Assembly: GCF_029635795.1 (NCBI RefSeq)
Contig: NZ_CP114280.1
Span: 248,001-312,000 of the forward strand
Length of the DNA: 64,000 bases
Source: Dickeya lacustris
GTDB lineage: Bacteria > Pseudomonadota > Gammaproteobacteria > Enterobacterales > Enterobacteriaceae
Direction: 5' to 3'
Part shown: positions 49,325 to 58,066 of the stretch, piece by piece
How the letters are laid out: each line of letters begins with the position of its first letter
How positions within the stretch are numbered: the stretch's first letter is position 1
Notes under the pieces: generated by a model
What the model saw: the letters and a program-made list of their open reading frames with translations, nothing else
What the model was told of the DNA's origin: nothing
Databases searched by the model: none
Translations under genes and position numbers: made by a program

Positions 49325-49983
49325 TGATCACAATCAATGATGTTATTGGCCGGGCTAATGCCCAGCTAGTTGATGCGCACTGGCTACGCTGGTCGAAATC
49401 TGAGTTGTTGGATTACTTCAATGATGCGATTAACGCGGTCATTATCATCCGCCCGGATGCTGGCGCATCGGTAGAGGCCTTTGCCTGTCAACCGGGCACG
49501 CGGCAGCAATTACCTGATGGCGCGCTTCGTCTTTTAGATGTCATACGCATTGTTGGTGGGCGAGCCATTCAGGCGATTCCGCGCCATGTGCTCGACTATC
49601 AGTATCCAGACTGGCATACCCTGTCTGGGCCGATTGAGCGTTATTGTTATGATGAGCAAACCCCGCGCACGTTTTATCTGTTCCCCGGTGCCACATCAGG
49701 TGTTTCGCTTGAGATTAGCGTGTCGCGCTTACCTCCGGCAGCCATCATTAGTGACTTAAGAGCCGATGTTAACAGGATATTTCCCCTTGATGAGCTCTAT
49801 ATCAATCCGGTGCTGGAATGGATTTTGTTTCGGGCATACGGCAAAGACAGCGAAAACGGCAACTACGCTATGTTGTCCTCTCAACATTACCAAACATTTG
49901 TCGATCTGCTGGGTGTTAAGGCACAGACCGATCAGGCAATAGGACAGAAAAAACAGGTGCAATCTGGCGGGGGAGCACAATGA
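49324..49983 (+). CDS. Phage adaptor protein, DUF6682-like
   Basis: A 219-residue protein resembling the DUF6682 phage adaptor family: VIGRANAQLVDAHWLRWSKS, ELLDYFNDAINAVIIIRPDA, ALRLLDVIRI, then LDELYINPVLEWILFRAYGK. The family is found between head and tail genes in podoviruses. Overlaps the tail fibre gene by 4 bases. Confidence 0.65.
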   Translation: MITINDVIGRANAQLVDAHWLRWSKSELLDYFNDAINAVIIIRPDAGASVEAFACQPGTRQQLPDGALRLLDVIRIVGGRAIQAIPRHVLDYQYPDWHTLSGPIERYCYDEQTPRTFYLFPGATSGVSLEISVSRLPPAAIISDLRADVNRIFPLDELYINPVLEWILFRAYGKDSENGNYAMLSSQHYQTFVDLLGVKAQTDQAIGQKKQVQSGGGAQ

Positions 49984-51302
49984 GCATATTGATAAGCGGC
50001 GTGTTGATTGACCCGGCTGGCGTGGTTATCCCTGGTGCTGAAATCACCTTCACCGCCTTAACAAATGGGCGTTCTGTACTAAATGGTTTTTCCGCATCCG
50101 CTACGACCAATGGTCGTGGTGAATACGCCATCTCACTCGAATTGTGTGATTATTCCATCTCAGTTCAGTACGCGGGTAATAACGCCGTTTACGGCTCGGT
50201 GTCTATCAACAAGGATACCACGCCGACAACCATTAACGACTTGCTGGAAAAAACGAGGCTGGAGCAAGCCGTTACGCCGCAAATTATTGTCTATTTCCGC
50301 GAGATTCAGGCAGATGTTAATCAGAAGCTCTCTGCCGCATCCAACGCAGCATCATCGGCGGCGAATAGCGCGAATGCATCGGCGGCATCAGCGGCGTCAG
50401 CATTGCAAGCCGCAAACAATGCAAGTAGTACAGCGGGTATCGCATCCAACGCAGCATCATCGGCAGCCGGTAGTGCAGCAACGGCTCAAAAATCTGCCAC
50501 GCAGGCTGAGGTGTGGGCAAAAACAATTGATGTGTCGAATTTTGCACAAAAAGATGGCACAGGAATTAATGCTGCCAGTTTTCGCAATAATTTAGGATTG
50601 GGGAATAGCTCAACACGTAATGTGGGGACATCAAGTGGGACAGTTGCTGCTGGTGACGATGCTCGTCTGGGAACAATAGGCGGTCGAAGCGGTGGAGCGG
50701 TAATAGGAGAGGTTATCGCCGGTGGCGCATCTCCTGCATCAACCCCAGTGGCGGGAACATACAGCAACGGGGTAGCGGTGGGATCGAGATTTTTATCTGG
50801 AGTGTATAGTGACGTGTCATTTTTCATCTATCCGCAGGTTGTTCAGCAAGCAGCGGCGGCGGCAAAGACGGGAATACTCCAACTGAGTCACGACAACACG
50901 TATGTGGCCTGGATGTTTAATAGCTCGGGTGTAGCGACTGGCGCATCGTGGTCTCCAACATCTGATGAACGGTTAAAAAATCTGGATGGCCCGATCACCG
51001 AGCCACTGCAAAAAATGCGGCGGATGCGCGGCCAGACATGGACATGGAAAACAAACGGCGCGTTCGGTATCGGGATTACTGCACAAGATATTCAGCGCGT
51101 ATTTCCTGAGGCCGTAATTGAAACAAACGATGTTAAATTACCGAACGGCGATGTTGTGGAGCGGGCTCTATCCCCAGATACGTATGGCGTAGCAGCTGCG
51201 CTGCATCACGAGGCGATACTGGCGCTGGCTGACAAAATCAATGAGCAAGAAAGTTTAATTGAAGCGCTATCGGTACGGTTGTCTGAATTGGATGCACGCT
51301 AA
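49980..51302 (+). CDS. Tail fibre with C-terminal S74 chaperone domain
   Basis: A 440-residue fibre. Residues ~1-110 match the lambda Stf-type fibre N-terminus (SGVLIDPAGVVIPGAEITFT, GRGEYAISLELCDYSISVQY) that docks to the virion. A long Ala/Ser/Asn repeat (SNAASSAANSANASAASAAS) forms the shaft. The C-terminal ~110 residues are a peptidase S74 intramolecular chaperone, with SDERLKNLDGPI, where the Ser of SDE is the self-cleaving residue and Lys its partner, and GITAQDIQRVFPEAV. The chaperone folds the trimer and then cuts itself off. The receptor-binding part must lie around residues 230-320. The stop codon is inside a copy of the boundary cassette. Confidence 0.88.
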   Translation: MSILISGVLIDPAGVVIPGAEITFTALTNGRSVLNGFSASATTNGRGEYAISLELCDYSISVQYAGNNAVYGSVSINKDTTPTTINDLLEKTRLEQAVTPQIIVYFREIQADVNQKLSAASNAASSAANSANASAASAASALQAANNASSTAGIASNAASSAAGSAATAQKSATQAEVWAKTIDVSNFAQKDGTGINAASFRNNLGLGNSSTRNVGTSSGTVAAGDDARLGTIGGRSGGAVIGEVIAGGASPASTPVAGTYSNGVAVGSRFLSGVYSDVSFFIYPQVVQQAAAAAKTGILQLSHDNTYVAWMFNSSGVATGASWSPTSDERLKNLDGPITEPLQKMRRMRGQTWTWKTNGAFGIGITAQDIQRVFPEAVIETNDVKLPNGDVVERALSPDTYGVAAALHHEAILALADKINEQESLIEALSVRLSELDAR

Positions 51303-51345
51303 ATTCCCCAAAGATACCAAGCCTCGCCTGACAGCGAGGCTTTTT
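51296..51345 (+). terminator. Terminator in boundary cassette, copy 3
   Basis: ACGCTAAATTCCCCAAAGAT leads into AGCCTCGC-ctgaca-GCGAGGCT and TTTTG. The first bases include the tail fibre stop codon. The same cassette recurs at 60389-60444. Confidence 0.8.
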
Positions 51346-51378
51346 GTTTCCTCCTCGCACCAACACCAAGGCTTTAGC

Positions 51379-53001
51379 ATGGCAACCATTGATATCACAG
51401 CGATGCGTGGTGAAATGCCGCGCATTGTCGAACACCTATTGCCTGATGCCAACTCAACGTTAGCGCAAGGCTGCCATTTCAGGCATGGCGTTATCACCCC
51501 TATGCTGGATGATGTCGATCAACAGAAGAGTTTCGCCATCAAGCCGGAAACGCTCTTTCGTTACCGTGACAATTTTTGGTTTGCCTGGAATAAGGCTGTT
51601 GACGTGATACGCAGCCCGGTGGCGAATGATGATTATGGGCGTGTTTATTACACGGATGGCGATTTTCCGAAAGTGACCAGCGCGTTAATCGCCACAAAGG
51701 GTGGTGGAAATTATCCGGCTGCGTTTTTTCGCCTTGGCATTCCCGTGCCTGCCAATCCGATTGCGGTCGGTGCGGTAACACCACCAGCAGGTGTTGGCAG
51801 TAATGATCCGAAAGATGATGAAACGCGTTATTACACCGAGACGTATGTAACCGCATACGGCGAAGAAGGGCCGCCGGGCCCCGCATCGGCTGAATTGACG
51901 ATCGCCTATTCGGGGAGCTCGGTGGAGTTACGGCTACAACCACCCGGCCAGCAAAACCACAACATCACCAAGCGGCGGATATACCGATCCGCGACGAGTA
52001 GCGAGTCGGCTGATTTTTTGCTGGTTGCGGAATTGGATATTGCTGTGGCGACATTCATCGATAGTTTGTCTGAATCCCAACTTAGCGCATCATTAGAAAC
52101 CTACGGCCATAACATGCCCCCAGATGGCATGATTGGCCTGTGTATGATGTCGAACGGCATAGCCGCCGGGTTCATGGGTAATCAGGTGATGTTCAGTGAG
52201 GCATATCTACCATACGCATGGAAGGATGCGAACAAGCAAACAACGCGAGATGAGATCGTTGCAATCACGCCAGTGGGTACAACGCTTATCGTGGGCACGA
52301 AAGGGATACCGTATGTGTTCTCGGGGATCACGCCATCCAATATCACGTCCAGCCACTCCCTGATCGCGCTGTCCTGTGTATCGCGCAAAAGTATGGTCAC
52401 AATGGACGGCTTTGCCTTATATGCTTCGCCCAACGGACTGGTTTCAATCAGCGCCGACGGGGCCGCCGCGATCGCCACCGCAAATATCATAGAAGCGAAA
52501 CAGTGGCGGCAGCGCTTTAACCCGGCGTCTATCCGGGCGTGGCGGGTGGAAAATGAGTATTTTGCTCTGTATGACACGGATTCCGGTGTTGCCGGGTTCA
52601 TCTTCGACCCGGTAAATATGGATATTCGCTATGTGGCGACATCATTCGATGCAGCCTATAACGATGAATCGGGCGATACGCTCTACATCACTAAAGGCCG
52701 CCAGCTTTATACCTTAAATACGGGCGTGCCGGTGAATTTCCGTTGGCGATCCAAGCTGTTCCTTGCGCCATCAAATACCTCATTTTCGTGCCTGCGTGTG
52801 ATGAGCGATATCCTGCCATCCATCGGTGTGATTCTGTATGCCGATAAGAAAGTGGTGATGCAATTGCCGCCGGGCAGCCTGAAGGAAACATTGCTGAAAT
52901 TACCGCCAATGCGGGGCAAGCGCTGGCAGATAGAAGTGTACGGTAACGCGCCAGTCGATCGCATTACACTGACAACGTCAATGCAGGAGATGCCAGCATG
53001 A
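51379..53001 (+). CDS. Phage tail structural protein (beta-rich)
   Basis: A 540-residue protein from ATG 51379 (MATIDITAMRGEMPRIVEHL); the in-frame upstream stretch to 51259 lies in the fibre gene and terminator. It is beta-rich with Tyr/Gly turns (GRVYYTDGDFPKVTSALIAT, TYVTAYGEEGPPGPASAELT, AFKRRIYRS-like strands, MVTMDGFALYASPNGLVSIS), reminiscent of short-tail nozzle or tube proteins of podoviruses. No family firmly recognised. Overlaps the next gene by 4 bases. Confidence 0.6.
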   Translation: MATIDITAMRGEMPRIVEHLLPDANSTLAQGCHFRHGVITPMLDDVDQQKSFAIKPETLFRYRDNFWFAWNKAVDVIRSPVANDDYGRVYYTDGDFPKVTSALIATKGGGNYPAAFFRLGIPVPANPIAVGAVTPPAGVGSNDPKDDETRYYTETYVTAYGEEGPPGPASAELTIAYSGSSVELRLQPPGQQNHNITKRRIYRSATSSESADFLLVAELDIAVATFIDSLSESQLSASLETYGHNMPPDGMIGLCMMSNGIAAGFMGNQVMFSEAYLPYAWKDANKQTTRDEIVAITPVGTTLIVGTKGIPYVFSGITPSNITSSHSLIALSCVSRKSMVTMDGFALYASPNGLVSISADGAAAIATANIIEAKQWRQRFNPASIRAWRVENEYFALYDTDSGVAGFIFDPVNMDIRYVATSFDAAYNDESGDTLYITKGRQLYTLNTGVPVNFRWRSKLFLAPSNTSFSCLRVMSDILPSIGVILYADKKVVMQLPPGSLKETLLKLPPMRGKRWQIEVYGNAPVDRITLTTSMQEMPA

Positions 53002-54452
53002 GCAGCACCAAATTCAGGGCCGGCAGAGACCAGGCTGCGGTTGTTGAAAATATTGAAACGCTAACGGGGCAGCGCGGTGATGGACGAAACCGGGCGGTTA
53101 CGTATGGTGATTTGGCAGGGCTTGGTCTGGCGAATCTGCGCCAACTGGGTGGCGGCAAAGTCGCATTATCACCAGGCAATGGGCCCGGCGGCTCAGGCTC
53201 GGGGGGCGGAGTGCAGAAGCCAACTAAACCGACAGGTTTCAAAGCGACCGGTGGGTTTGCTTATGTCTTGCTTGAATGGGATATGCCGAATTATCGTGGC
53301 CGGTCATTAACCGAAATATACCGATCGCCTGATGATAATTTGGCTGACGCGGTGCTCGTTGCCAGCTCGGCAGCTGGTGTATACGGCGACCCGGTAGACC
53401 CCGGATGGAGTGGTTATTACTGGGTTCGCCATGTCAATTCTGAAGGCGACCCCGGCCCATTCAACGATGTTAAAGGGACTCACGCGCAAACGCATCCCGA
53501 CCCTGCTGTGATTATTGATGTTATTCGCGATCAGTTAAATGCCTCGCCATTGATAGAAAATCTGTCGCGAAGCATGGAAGAAAATAAAGCTGCCGTTCAG
53601 ACAAACAAAGAAATTATCTCACGAATAGATAAAAACGGGTCGGCCGCATATCAATCATTGTGGAATACCAAAGCACAGGCGGGTGATATAAAGGCGGGTA
53701 TTGGCATTGTTGCAGGTCGTGATGCGAACGGTAATACAATCAGTCAGGTTGCCGTGGCCGCCAGTCAGTTTTTTATTTTCGACCCTAATAACCCGAATGA
53801 CAAAAATACATACGCTATTCCGTTCGCTGTTTCAGATGGCAAGGTTGTGATTGATGAGGCCGTGATGCGAACTGCGGTTATAAAAATACTGGCCGCCCAG
53901 AGCATTATTGCCGATAGCGTGAGGGCGGGTATTCAAATTGTGTCGCCGTACATTAAAACGGCACGAATAGAGAGTGGTAATTTTAATGTTGACCCGAACG
54001 GTAATATGACGGCTAAAAACGCCAAGATTGAAGGTGAAATAACTGCCACATCAGGATCATTCACGGGGACGGTTTATGCCAATGATGGCGTTTTTCGCGG
54101 CACTGTTTATGCAACAAATGGTGTGTTTAGGGGAAAGGTTTATGTTGAGGATTTAGAGGGTGATATCGTTAAACCAATAATTCATAACGTTGGTTCAGTA
54201 ACAGTAATTCCCGCACAACCGTTTAAAAGAACAATATTTTCATCTCCTGTTGTTTTGGCAACGAATGCCCAGAATGGTGCAGTGAATATTTATTTTAATG
54301 GCTCAAATGTAATGGCTGCTGTCGCGGGAAGTGCGAGCAATAACAACACAATGGCAACAGGGGTTATCCAAGAAAATGAAACGCTGACAATAACAAGCGA
54401 CAGATGGCAGAACGCGCCGTCTCAAATAGTGTTTACGGTTATGAAATTTTAA
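52998..54452 (+). CDS. Lambda J-like receptor-binding protein (FN3 + DUF1983)
   Basis: A 484-residue protein. Order of parts: a short virion-attachment N-terminus (RAVTYGDLAGLGLANLRQLG), a Gly-rich linker, a fibronectin type III-like domain (PTKPTGFKATGGFAYVLLEW to GYYWVRHVNSEGDPGPFND), a helical stretch, then the DUF1983 region found at the end of lambda J (GIGIVAGRDANGNTISQVAV, ASQFFIFDPNN, NVDPNGNMTAKNAKIEGEIT), a triple TVYANDGVFRG-like repeat and a C-terminal tip (VLATNAQNGAVNIYFNGSNV). J tips bind outer-membrane proteins, so this probably determines host range. Confidence 0.78.
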   Translation: MSSTKFRAGRDQAAVVENIETLTGQRGDGRNRAVTYGDLAGLGLANLRQLGGGKVALSPGNGPGGSGSGGGVQKPTKPTGFKATGGFAYVLLEWDMPNYRGRSLTEIYRSPDDNLADAVLVASSAAGVYGDPVDPGWSGYYWVRHVNSEGDPGPFNDVKGTHAQTHPDPAVIIDVIRDQLNASPLIENLSRSMEENKAAVQTNKEIISRIDKNGSAAYQSLWNTKAQAGDIKAGIGIVAGRDANGNTISQVAVAASQFFIFDPNNPNDKNTYAIPFAVSDGKVVIDEAVMRTAVIKILAAQSIIADSVRAGIQIVSPYIKTARIESGNFNVDPNGNMTAKNAKIEGEITATSGSFTGTVYANDGVFRGTVYATNGVFRGKVYVEDLEGDIVKPIIHNVGSVTVIPAQPFKRTIFSSPVVLATNAQNGAVNIYFNGSNVMAAVAGSASNNNTMATGVIQENETLTITSDRWQNAPSQIVFTVMKF

Positions 54453-54465
54453 AACTCTCAATAAA

Positions 54466-54837
54466 ATGAAAAAAGAATTGGCGAAAATAATTCATCAGGT
54501 GGGTATAGATACCAATGATGAACATCTCATTGAGAAAATCCAAAACGCCTGCCGTAAAAAGCAGGCGTTTTGCTTTGGTACGGAGGATACGCGGATTGTC
54601 CTCAGGCCCCGGAGTTACCACGGTATTCCGTATGTGGTGGTGTGGTTGGGTGTCAGCACCAAAAAAGATGCGCTCGCGTATTGGCTGCCCCATGTTCAGG
54701 AACTCACTCGTATGGTTGGCGGGCGCTGGGCTGAATTCTATACGGTCAGGAAGGGGTTTATCCGGGTGGCGCAGCGGCTGGGTTTTGAGCGGTTGCCAGA
54801 CGAGTTTGGGCTGATGAAATTCAAAATTGCGGTATGA
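54466..54837 (+). CDS. GNAT-like small virion-region protein
   Basis: A 123-residue protein. The second half (VVVWLGVSTKKDALAYWLPH, GRWAEFYTVRKGFIRVAQRL, GFERLPDEFGLMKFKIAV) reads like the C-terminal half of an acetyltransferase-fold protein, a form known among podovirus internal virion proteins such as T7 gp13 (from memory). A catalytic role is doubtful. A Cys pair (ACRKKQAFCFG) is in the first half. The gene is followed at 8 bases by the next. Confidence 0.5.
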   Translation: MKKELAKIIHQVGIDTNDEHLIEKIQNACRKKQAFCFGTEDTRIVLRPRSYHGIPYVVVWLGVSTKKDALAYWLPHVQELTRMVGGRWAEFYTVRKGFIRVAQRLGFERLPDEFGLMKFKIAV

Positions 54838-54845
54838 GGTGAAGC

Positions 54846-55520
54846 ATGGGTAAAGGGGGCGGTGGTAGCACCGAAGTCAAAGAAACAACGCAACAGATGG
54901 CTGCGGCAGAGGTGGCCAGCAAGCAATGGAATTTGTATCAAAATGAACTGAAGCCTTATGAAAATTTGTTCATGGAGAAAGTGGATTCCCTAAATGACGG
55001 GCAGAAGTACGGAAATATCGCAGGGGATGTCAATCTTGGCTATCAGCAGGAATTCGCGCGAACGCGCCGGCAGGCCGCTGACGGCCTGGCATCCGTTGGG
55101 GTTGATCCGAGTAGCGGGAAATTTCAGTCAGCACTGAAAGATATTACCACTGACCAGGTGGCGGGAACGATTGACGCAACTAACCGGGCACAAACCGATC
55201 AGCAAAATAAGTATGTTGCTGGGTTGCAGGATGTTCAGGCGATGGGATCGGGGCAGAAGGCCGAAGCATTGCAGGGGTATCAGGGGATCGCAGCGGCATC
55301 GCAGCAGAAGGCGATTTCTGATGCGCAGAGCGCACTATCTAAACAGCAGGCCAGCAAAGGGCTAATTGGCACGGTTGGCGGCGCGCTGGTGAGCAAAGGG
55401 TTATCCAGTTTTCCGGCAAAAACACCCACAACCACATTAAGCAGTGGTAACTCCAGTGGCGTATTTGGTGTTTCGGATGTGCCTTTTATGAGCTCGAATT
55501 TTAGAAATGTAGGTGGTTAA
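54846..55520 (+). CDS. Putative internal virion/ejection protein
   Basis: A 224-residue Gln/Ala/Gly-rich protein with a Gly-rich start (MGKGGGGSTEVKETTQQMAA), a helical middle (GYQQEFARTRRQAADGLASV, GTIDATNRAQTDQQNKYVAG) and a small hydrophobic segment near 175-190. Composition and place, in a row of similar genes after the tail genes, suit P22 gp7/gp20/gp16-like ejection proteins. No direct homology recognised. Confidence 0.6.
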   Translation: MGKGGGGSTEVKETTQQMAAAEVASKQWNLYQNELKPYENLFMEKVDSLNDGQKYGNIAGDVNLGYQQEFARTRRQAADGLASVGVDPSSGKFQSALKDITTDQVAGTIDATNRAQTDQQNKYVAGLQDVQAMGSGQKAEALQGYQGIAAASQQKAISDAQSALSKQQASKGLIGTVGGALVSKGLSSFPAKTPTTTLSSGNSSGVFGVSDVPFMSSNFRNVGG

Positions 55521-55522
55521 TC

Positions 55523-55900
55523 ATGGGCGTAGCGTCAGACACATTCGCAGATATTACGCGCAAACAGTACGACGACTGGATGCAGCGTTACTACCCTAAG
55601 CTGCAAGGGTTGATGGAGCTATCAACCAGTGGGCAGTTGATGAATAACCAATTGGCCAGGGCGGATGCCACACAACAGCAGGCGCTAAACACAGCAACAG
55701 TTGGCACGGCCAATCAGCAGGCTCGCTATGGCGCAACGCAGCAGAATGGCACGGATAATAGCCTGGGGCTAAAAACAGCGCTGGCAACGGCGGGTGCCAA
55801 GAACGGTATTCGGGATGCAGAAACCGATCGGCAGATGAGCATTTTAACCGGCGGCTCCACTGGGCTTCGTGAGCTTCTCAAAATCGGGAGTGAAACATAA
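55523..55900 (+). CDS. Small Gln/Ala-rich virion-region protein
   Basis: A 125-residue protein (MGVASDTFADITRKQYDDWM, then LARADATQQQALNTATVG). Same composition as its neighbours, so probably part of the ejection set. Stop overlaps the next start by one base. No family recognised. Confidence 0.55.
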   Translation: MGVASDTFADITRKQYDDWMQRYYPKLQGLMELSTSGQLMNNQLARADATQQQALNTATVGTANQQARYGATQQNGTDNSLGLKTALATAGAKNGIRDAETDRQMSILTGGSTGLRELLKIGSET

Positions 55901-56193
55901 TGGGATATGGACTGATAGATATCGCAGCGCAGACACGCCAGCAAGGAATGCAAGGTATGCAGCAAGCCGCTGAACAGGAACAGCAGCGTGAAGCAGCGAA
56001 TGAGCAGTTAAAAGCCCAGCAAAAGGCAGCAGCAAACCAAACGAAAGGTGCGATGGCTGGAATGGGGGCGGCGGGCGGTGCAGCGTTGGGCTCAACGGCG
56101 GCGGCTGGCGCAGCAATGGGGTCATTTGCTCCCGGCATTGGTACCGCAATTGGTGCAGCGGTTGGTTTGTTGGCTGGCTCATTATTTTCATAA
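55900..56193 (+). CDS. Glycine-zipper virion-region protein
   Basis: A 97-residue protein with a Gln-rich helix (QQGMQGMQQAAEQEQQREAA) and a C-terminal glycine-zipper pair of membrane-inserting helices (AGMGAAGGAALGSTAAAGAA, APGIGTAIGAAVGLLAGSLF). Glycine zippers oligomerise in membranes, so it may help form the DNA-transfer channel. Inference from composition and position. Confidence 0.6.
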   Translation: MGYGLIDIAAQTRQQGMQGMQQAAEQEQQREAANEQLKAQQKAAANQTKGAMAGMGAAGGAALGSTAAAGAAMGSFAPGIGTAIGAAVGLLAGSLFS

Positions 56194-56204
56194 TTGGGGG
56201 ATTT

Positions 56205-57608
56205 ATGGCGGATGTGCGGGGATTGGCTGATGGTTTTCTGGCCGGGTTTAACACGATGGACAGTGCGCTACAGCGCAGAGAGGAATCAGAGTTACGTCGC
56301 TTACAAATGCAACAGCAACAACAGAACGCCGATCGCAGCTTTGGATTGGCGCAACAGCAATTTGATTACGGAAAGGAAACTGATAAACGGAATTTTGAAA
56401 GACAGACTGGTCTGGATAAAGAGGATGCGCGCCGTTTTGGATTGAATCAAGCGCTGGAGCAACAGAGACTGGGCATTCAGCGTGCCGGGGTAGGCATACA
56501 GGCGCAGGAGCTGGGGCTACGTCACTTACAAATGCAAATGCAACAACAGAATGCCGATCGCAGCTTTGGATTGGCACAACAGAAATTTGATTACCAGCGA
56601 ACAGAAAGGGATCGTCAGCTCCGAATGAACGAACAAATGCCAACCGTTCAGGCATTCTATGATCGGCTGAAAACCAACAATGGCCAATGGGATGAGGATG
56701 CATTACGTCTGGCCGGGCAAATCTCAGATGATAATCCGTACAGCCCCACGCGATTCATTGGTCCGGACAAAATCCAGACTGTTCGCGACATGAATAAAAT
56801 CATGCCACAGGTGATGAGCGGGCAGGTGGATTACAATGATCCCCAATTCGTCAGTGTGGCTGATAAGGTTCTGGCACCGTACATCAAACGTGGGCTAGGT
56901 GAGAAAGACCCCAGCACGGGGAAAACCATTAAGGACAAGGAATTGGCCCATATTGGGCTCACTGAGGATGGAAAAGGCATTTTCCTGTCCGTGAATACCA
57001 AATTTGATGATGGTTCAGTTTCAAAAATGAAGCCAATGACGCGATATGCCTCATCAGATCCGCAGGATAATGTTGTGGTTATCCCTCTTGATAAGGCTAT
57101 GGCACAATTCAGAGGTTATGGGCAGATGGTGGGAGCGATAAACAGCGACCCGTCAACGGCACAATTCATGAATCGTCTGGTAAACGGCAGTTCTAAGCAA
57201 GATCGAGCGGAAGCAAAGGAATATCGCACCCAGGCCATTAACTCACAAAAAGAACGTGCGAAAGCACTGGCTAAAGACCCCGATAATGCCTCAACAATTA
57301 ATACCCAGTTTGACAAGCTGGATGACCAGATTGCTGAGTCATTTGGGCAAAAAACCAAGAATAGAACGGCCCCAGCCTTACAGCAATGGGCGGGTAATGA
57401 TCCCGGTAAAGTGGCGTTTGCGCAGAAAGCGTTATCTGCCGGCGCGTTTACAGGTGATATAAACCCTGCACAACTGGATACGAAATATGCTGAATATCAA
57501 AAAGGCGTCTCGGTAACACCTAATACTCAGAATAACCAGCCAAAAAACAATGACAGCTACACGGCTCAATATTTGCGAGGAATGCAGAAGGTAGAGCAAG
57601 GTAAATAG
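56205..57608 (+). CDS. Putative ejection protein with internal repeat
   Basis: A 467-residue protein. The N-terminal ~140 residues are Gln/Arg-rich coiled coil containing a duplicated segment (QQQNADRSFGLAQQ at ~38 and ~113). The middle and end are globular and mixed (DDNPYSPTRFIGPDKIQTVR; LAPYIKRGLGEKDPSTGKTI; FDDGSVSKMKPMTRYASSDP). Size and position suit a large ejection protein delivered with the DNA. No family recognised. Confidence 0.6.
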   Translation: MADVRGLADGFLAGFNTMDSALQRREESELRRLQMQQQQQNADRSFGLAQQQFDYGKETDKRNFERQTGLDKEDARRFGLNQALEQQRLGIQRAGVGIQAQELGLRHLQMQMQQQNADRSFGLAQQKFDYQRTERDRQLRMNEQMPTVQAFYDRLKTNNGQWDEDALRLAGQISDDNPYSPTRFIGPDKIQTVRDMNKIMPQVMSGQVDYNDPQFVSVADKVLAPYIKRGLGEKDPSTGKTIKDKELAHIGLTEDGKGIFLSVNTKFDDGSVSKMKPMTRYASSDPQDNVVVIPLDKAMAQFRGYGQMVGAINSDPSTAQFMNRLVNGSSKQDRAEAKEYRTQAINSQKERAKALAKDPDNASTINTQFDKLDDQIAESFGQKTKNRTAPALQQWAGNDPGKVAFAQKALSAGAFTGDINPAQLDTKYAEYQKGVSVTPNTQNNQPKNNDSYTAQYLRGMQKVEQGK

Positions 57609-57671
57609 ATGCCAGTAAATAAAATAGGACGTCTTCTTGATTACATAGGCGCAGTGTTGCGCCTAATGAAA

Positions 57672-58052
57672 TTATTTTACTATAGTAACGGCATCACCAA
57701 TACACTTCACTGATGCCCAGCAGTTGTTTATCCAGTCTGTATCGGAGTTTTTCTGACATATAGTATTTACTACAGCATCAGCGTTTAGCATTGCTGCTTT
57801 TATTTTTACACCTTCAAGCGCTTCAGATTCAGAGATGTCCGGCGCTTGATATTTATTTCGGTTGCAAGATAGACCATCAACAGCTTTTATGGTTTTGGCA
57901 TTAGGTGATAGAGGGTTATTTTTGTATACGGGCATATTGATGGCTTTGCTGCGTTGCTCCCCTGATAAATATTCTATACGTGGATTTGATGCGCAAGCTG
58001 ATAGTGTTAATGCTGAAATAATAATTAATGGTATTTTAAAAAAATTATTCAT
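57672..58052 (-). CDS. RcsF-like outer-membrane lipoprotein
   Basis: A 126-residue lipoprotein precursor with signal peptide MNNFFKIPLIIISALTLSAC (lipobox LSAC). The mature C-terminal half has the RcsF pattern: a first Cys (GLSC), then ALEGVKIKAAMLNADAVVNT, Cys, a loop with NNC, and VKCIGDAVTIVK. RcsF has KRMQINASKMKANAV, Cys, GC, VCIGSALNI at the same places and forms two non-consecutive disulfides (from memory). RcsF senses envelope damage and turns on the Rcs pathway. The gene is AT-rich, against the late operon, next to another secreted protein. Homology is by pattern; function is inference. Confidence 0.65.
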   Translation of the reverse strand: MNNFFKIPLIIISALTLSACASNPRIEYLSGEQRSKAINMPVYKNNPLSPNAKTIKAVDGLSCNRNKYQAPDISESEALEGVKIKAAMLNADAVVNTICQKNSDTDWINNCWASVKCIGDAVTIVK

Positions 58053-58066
58053 TTAAAAATTCCTTT

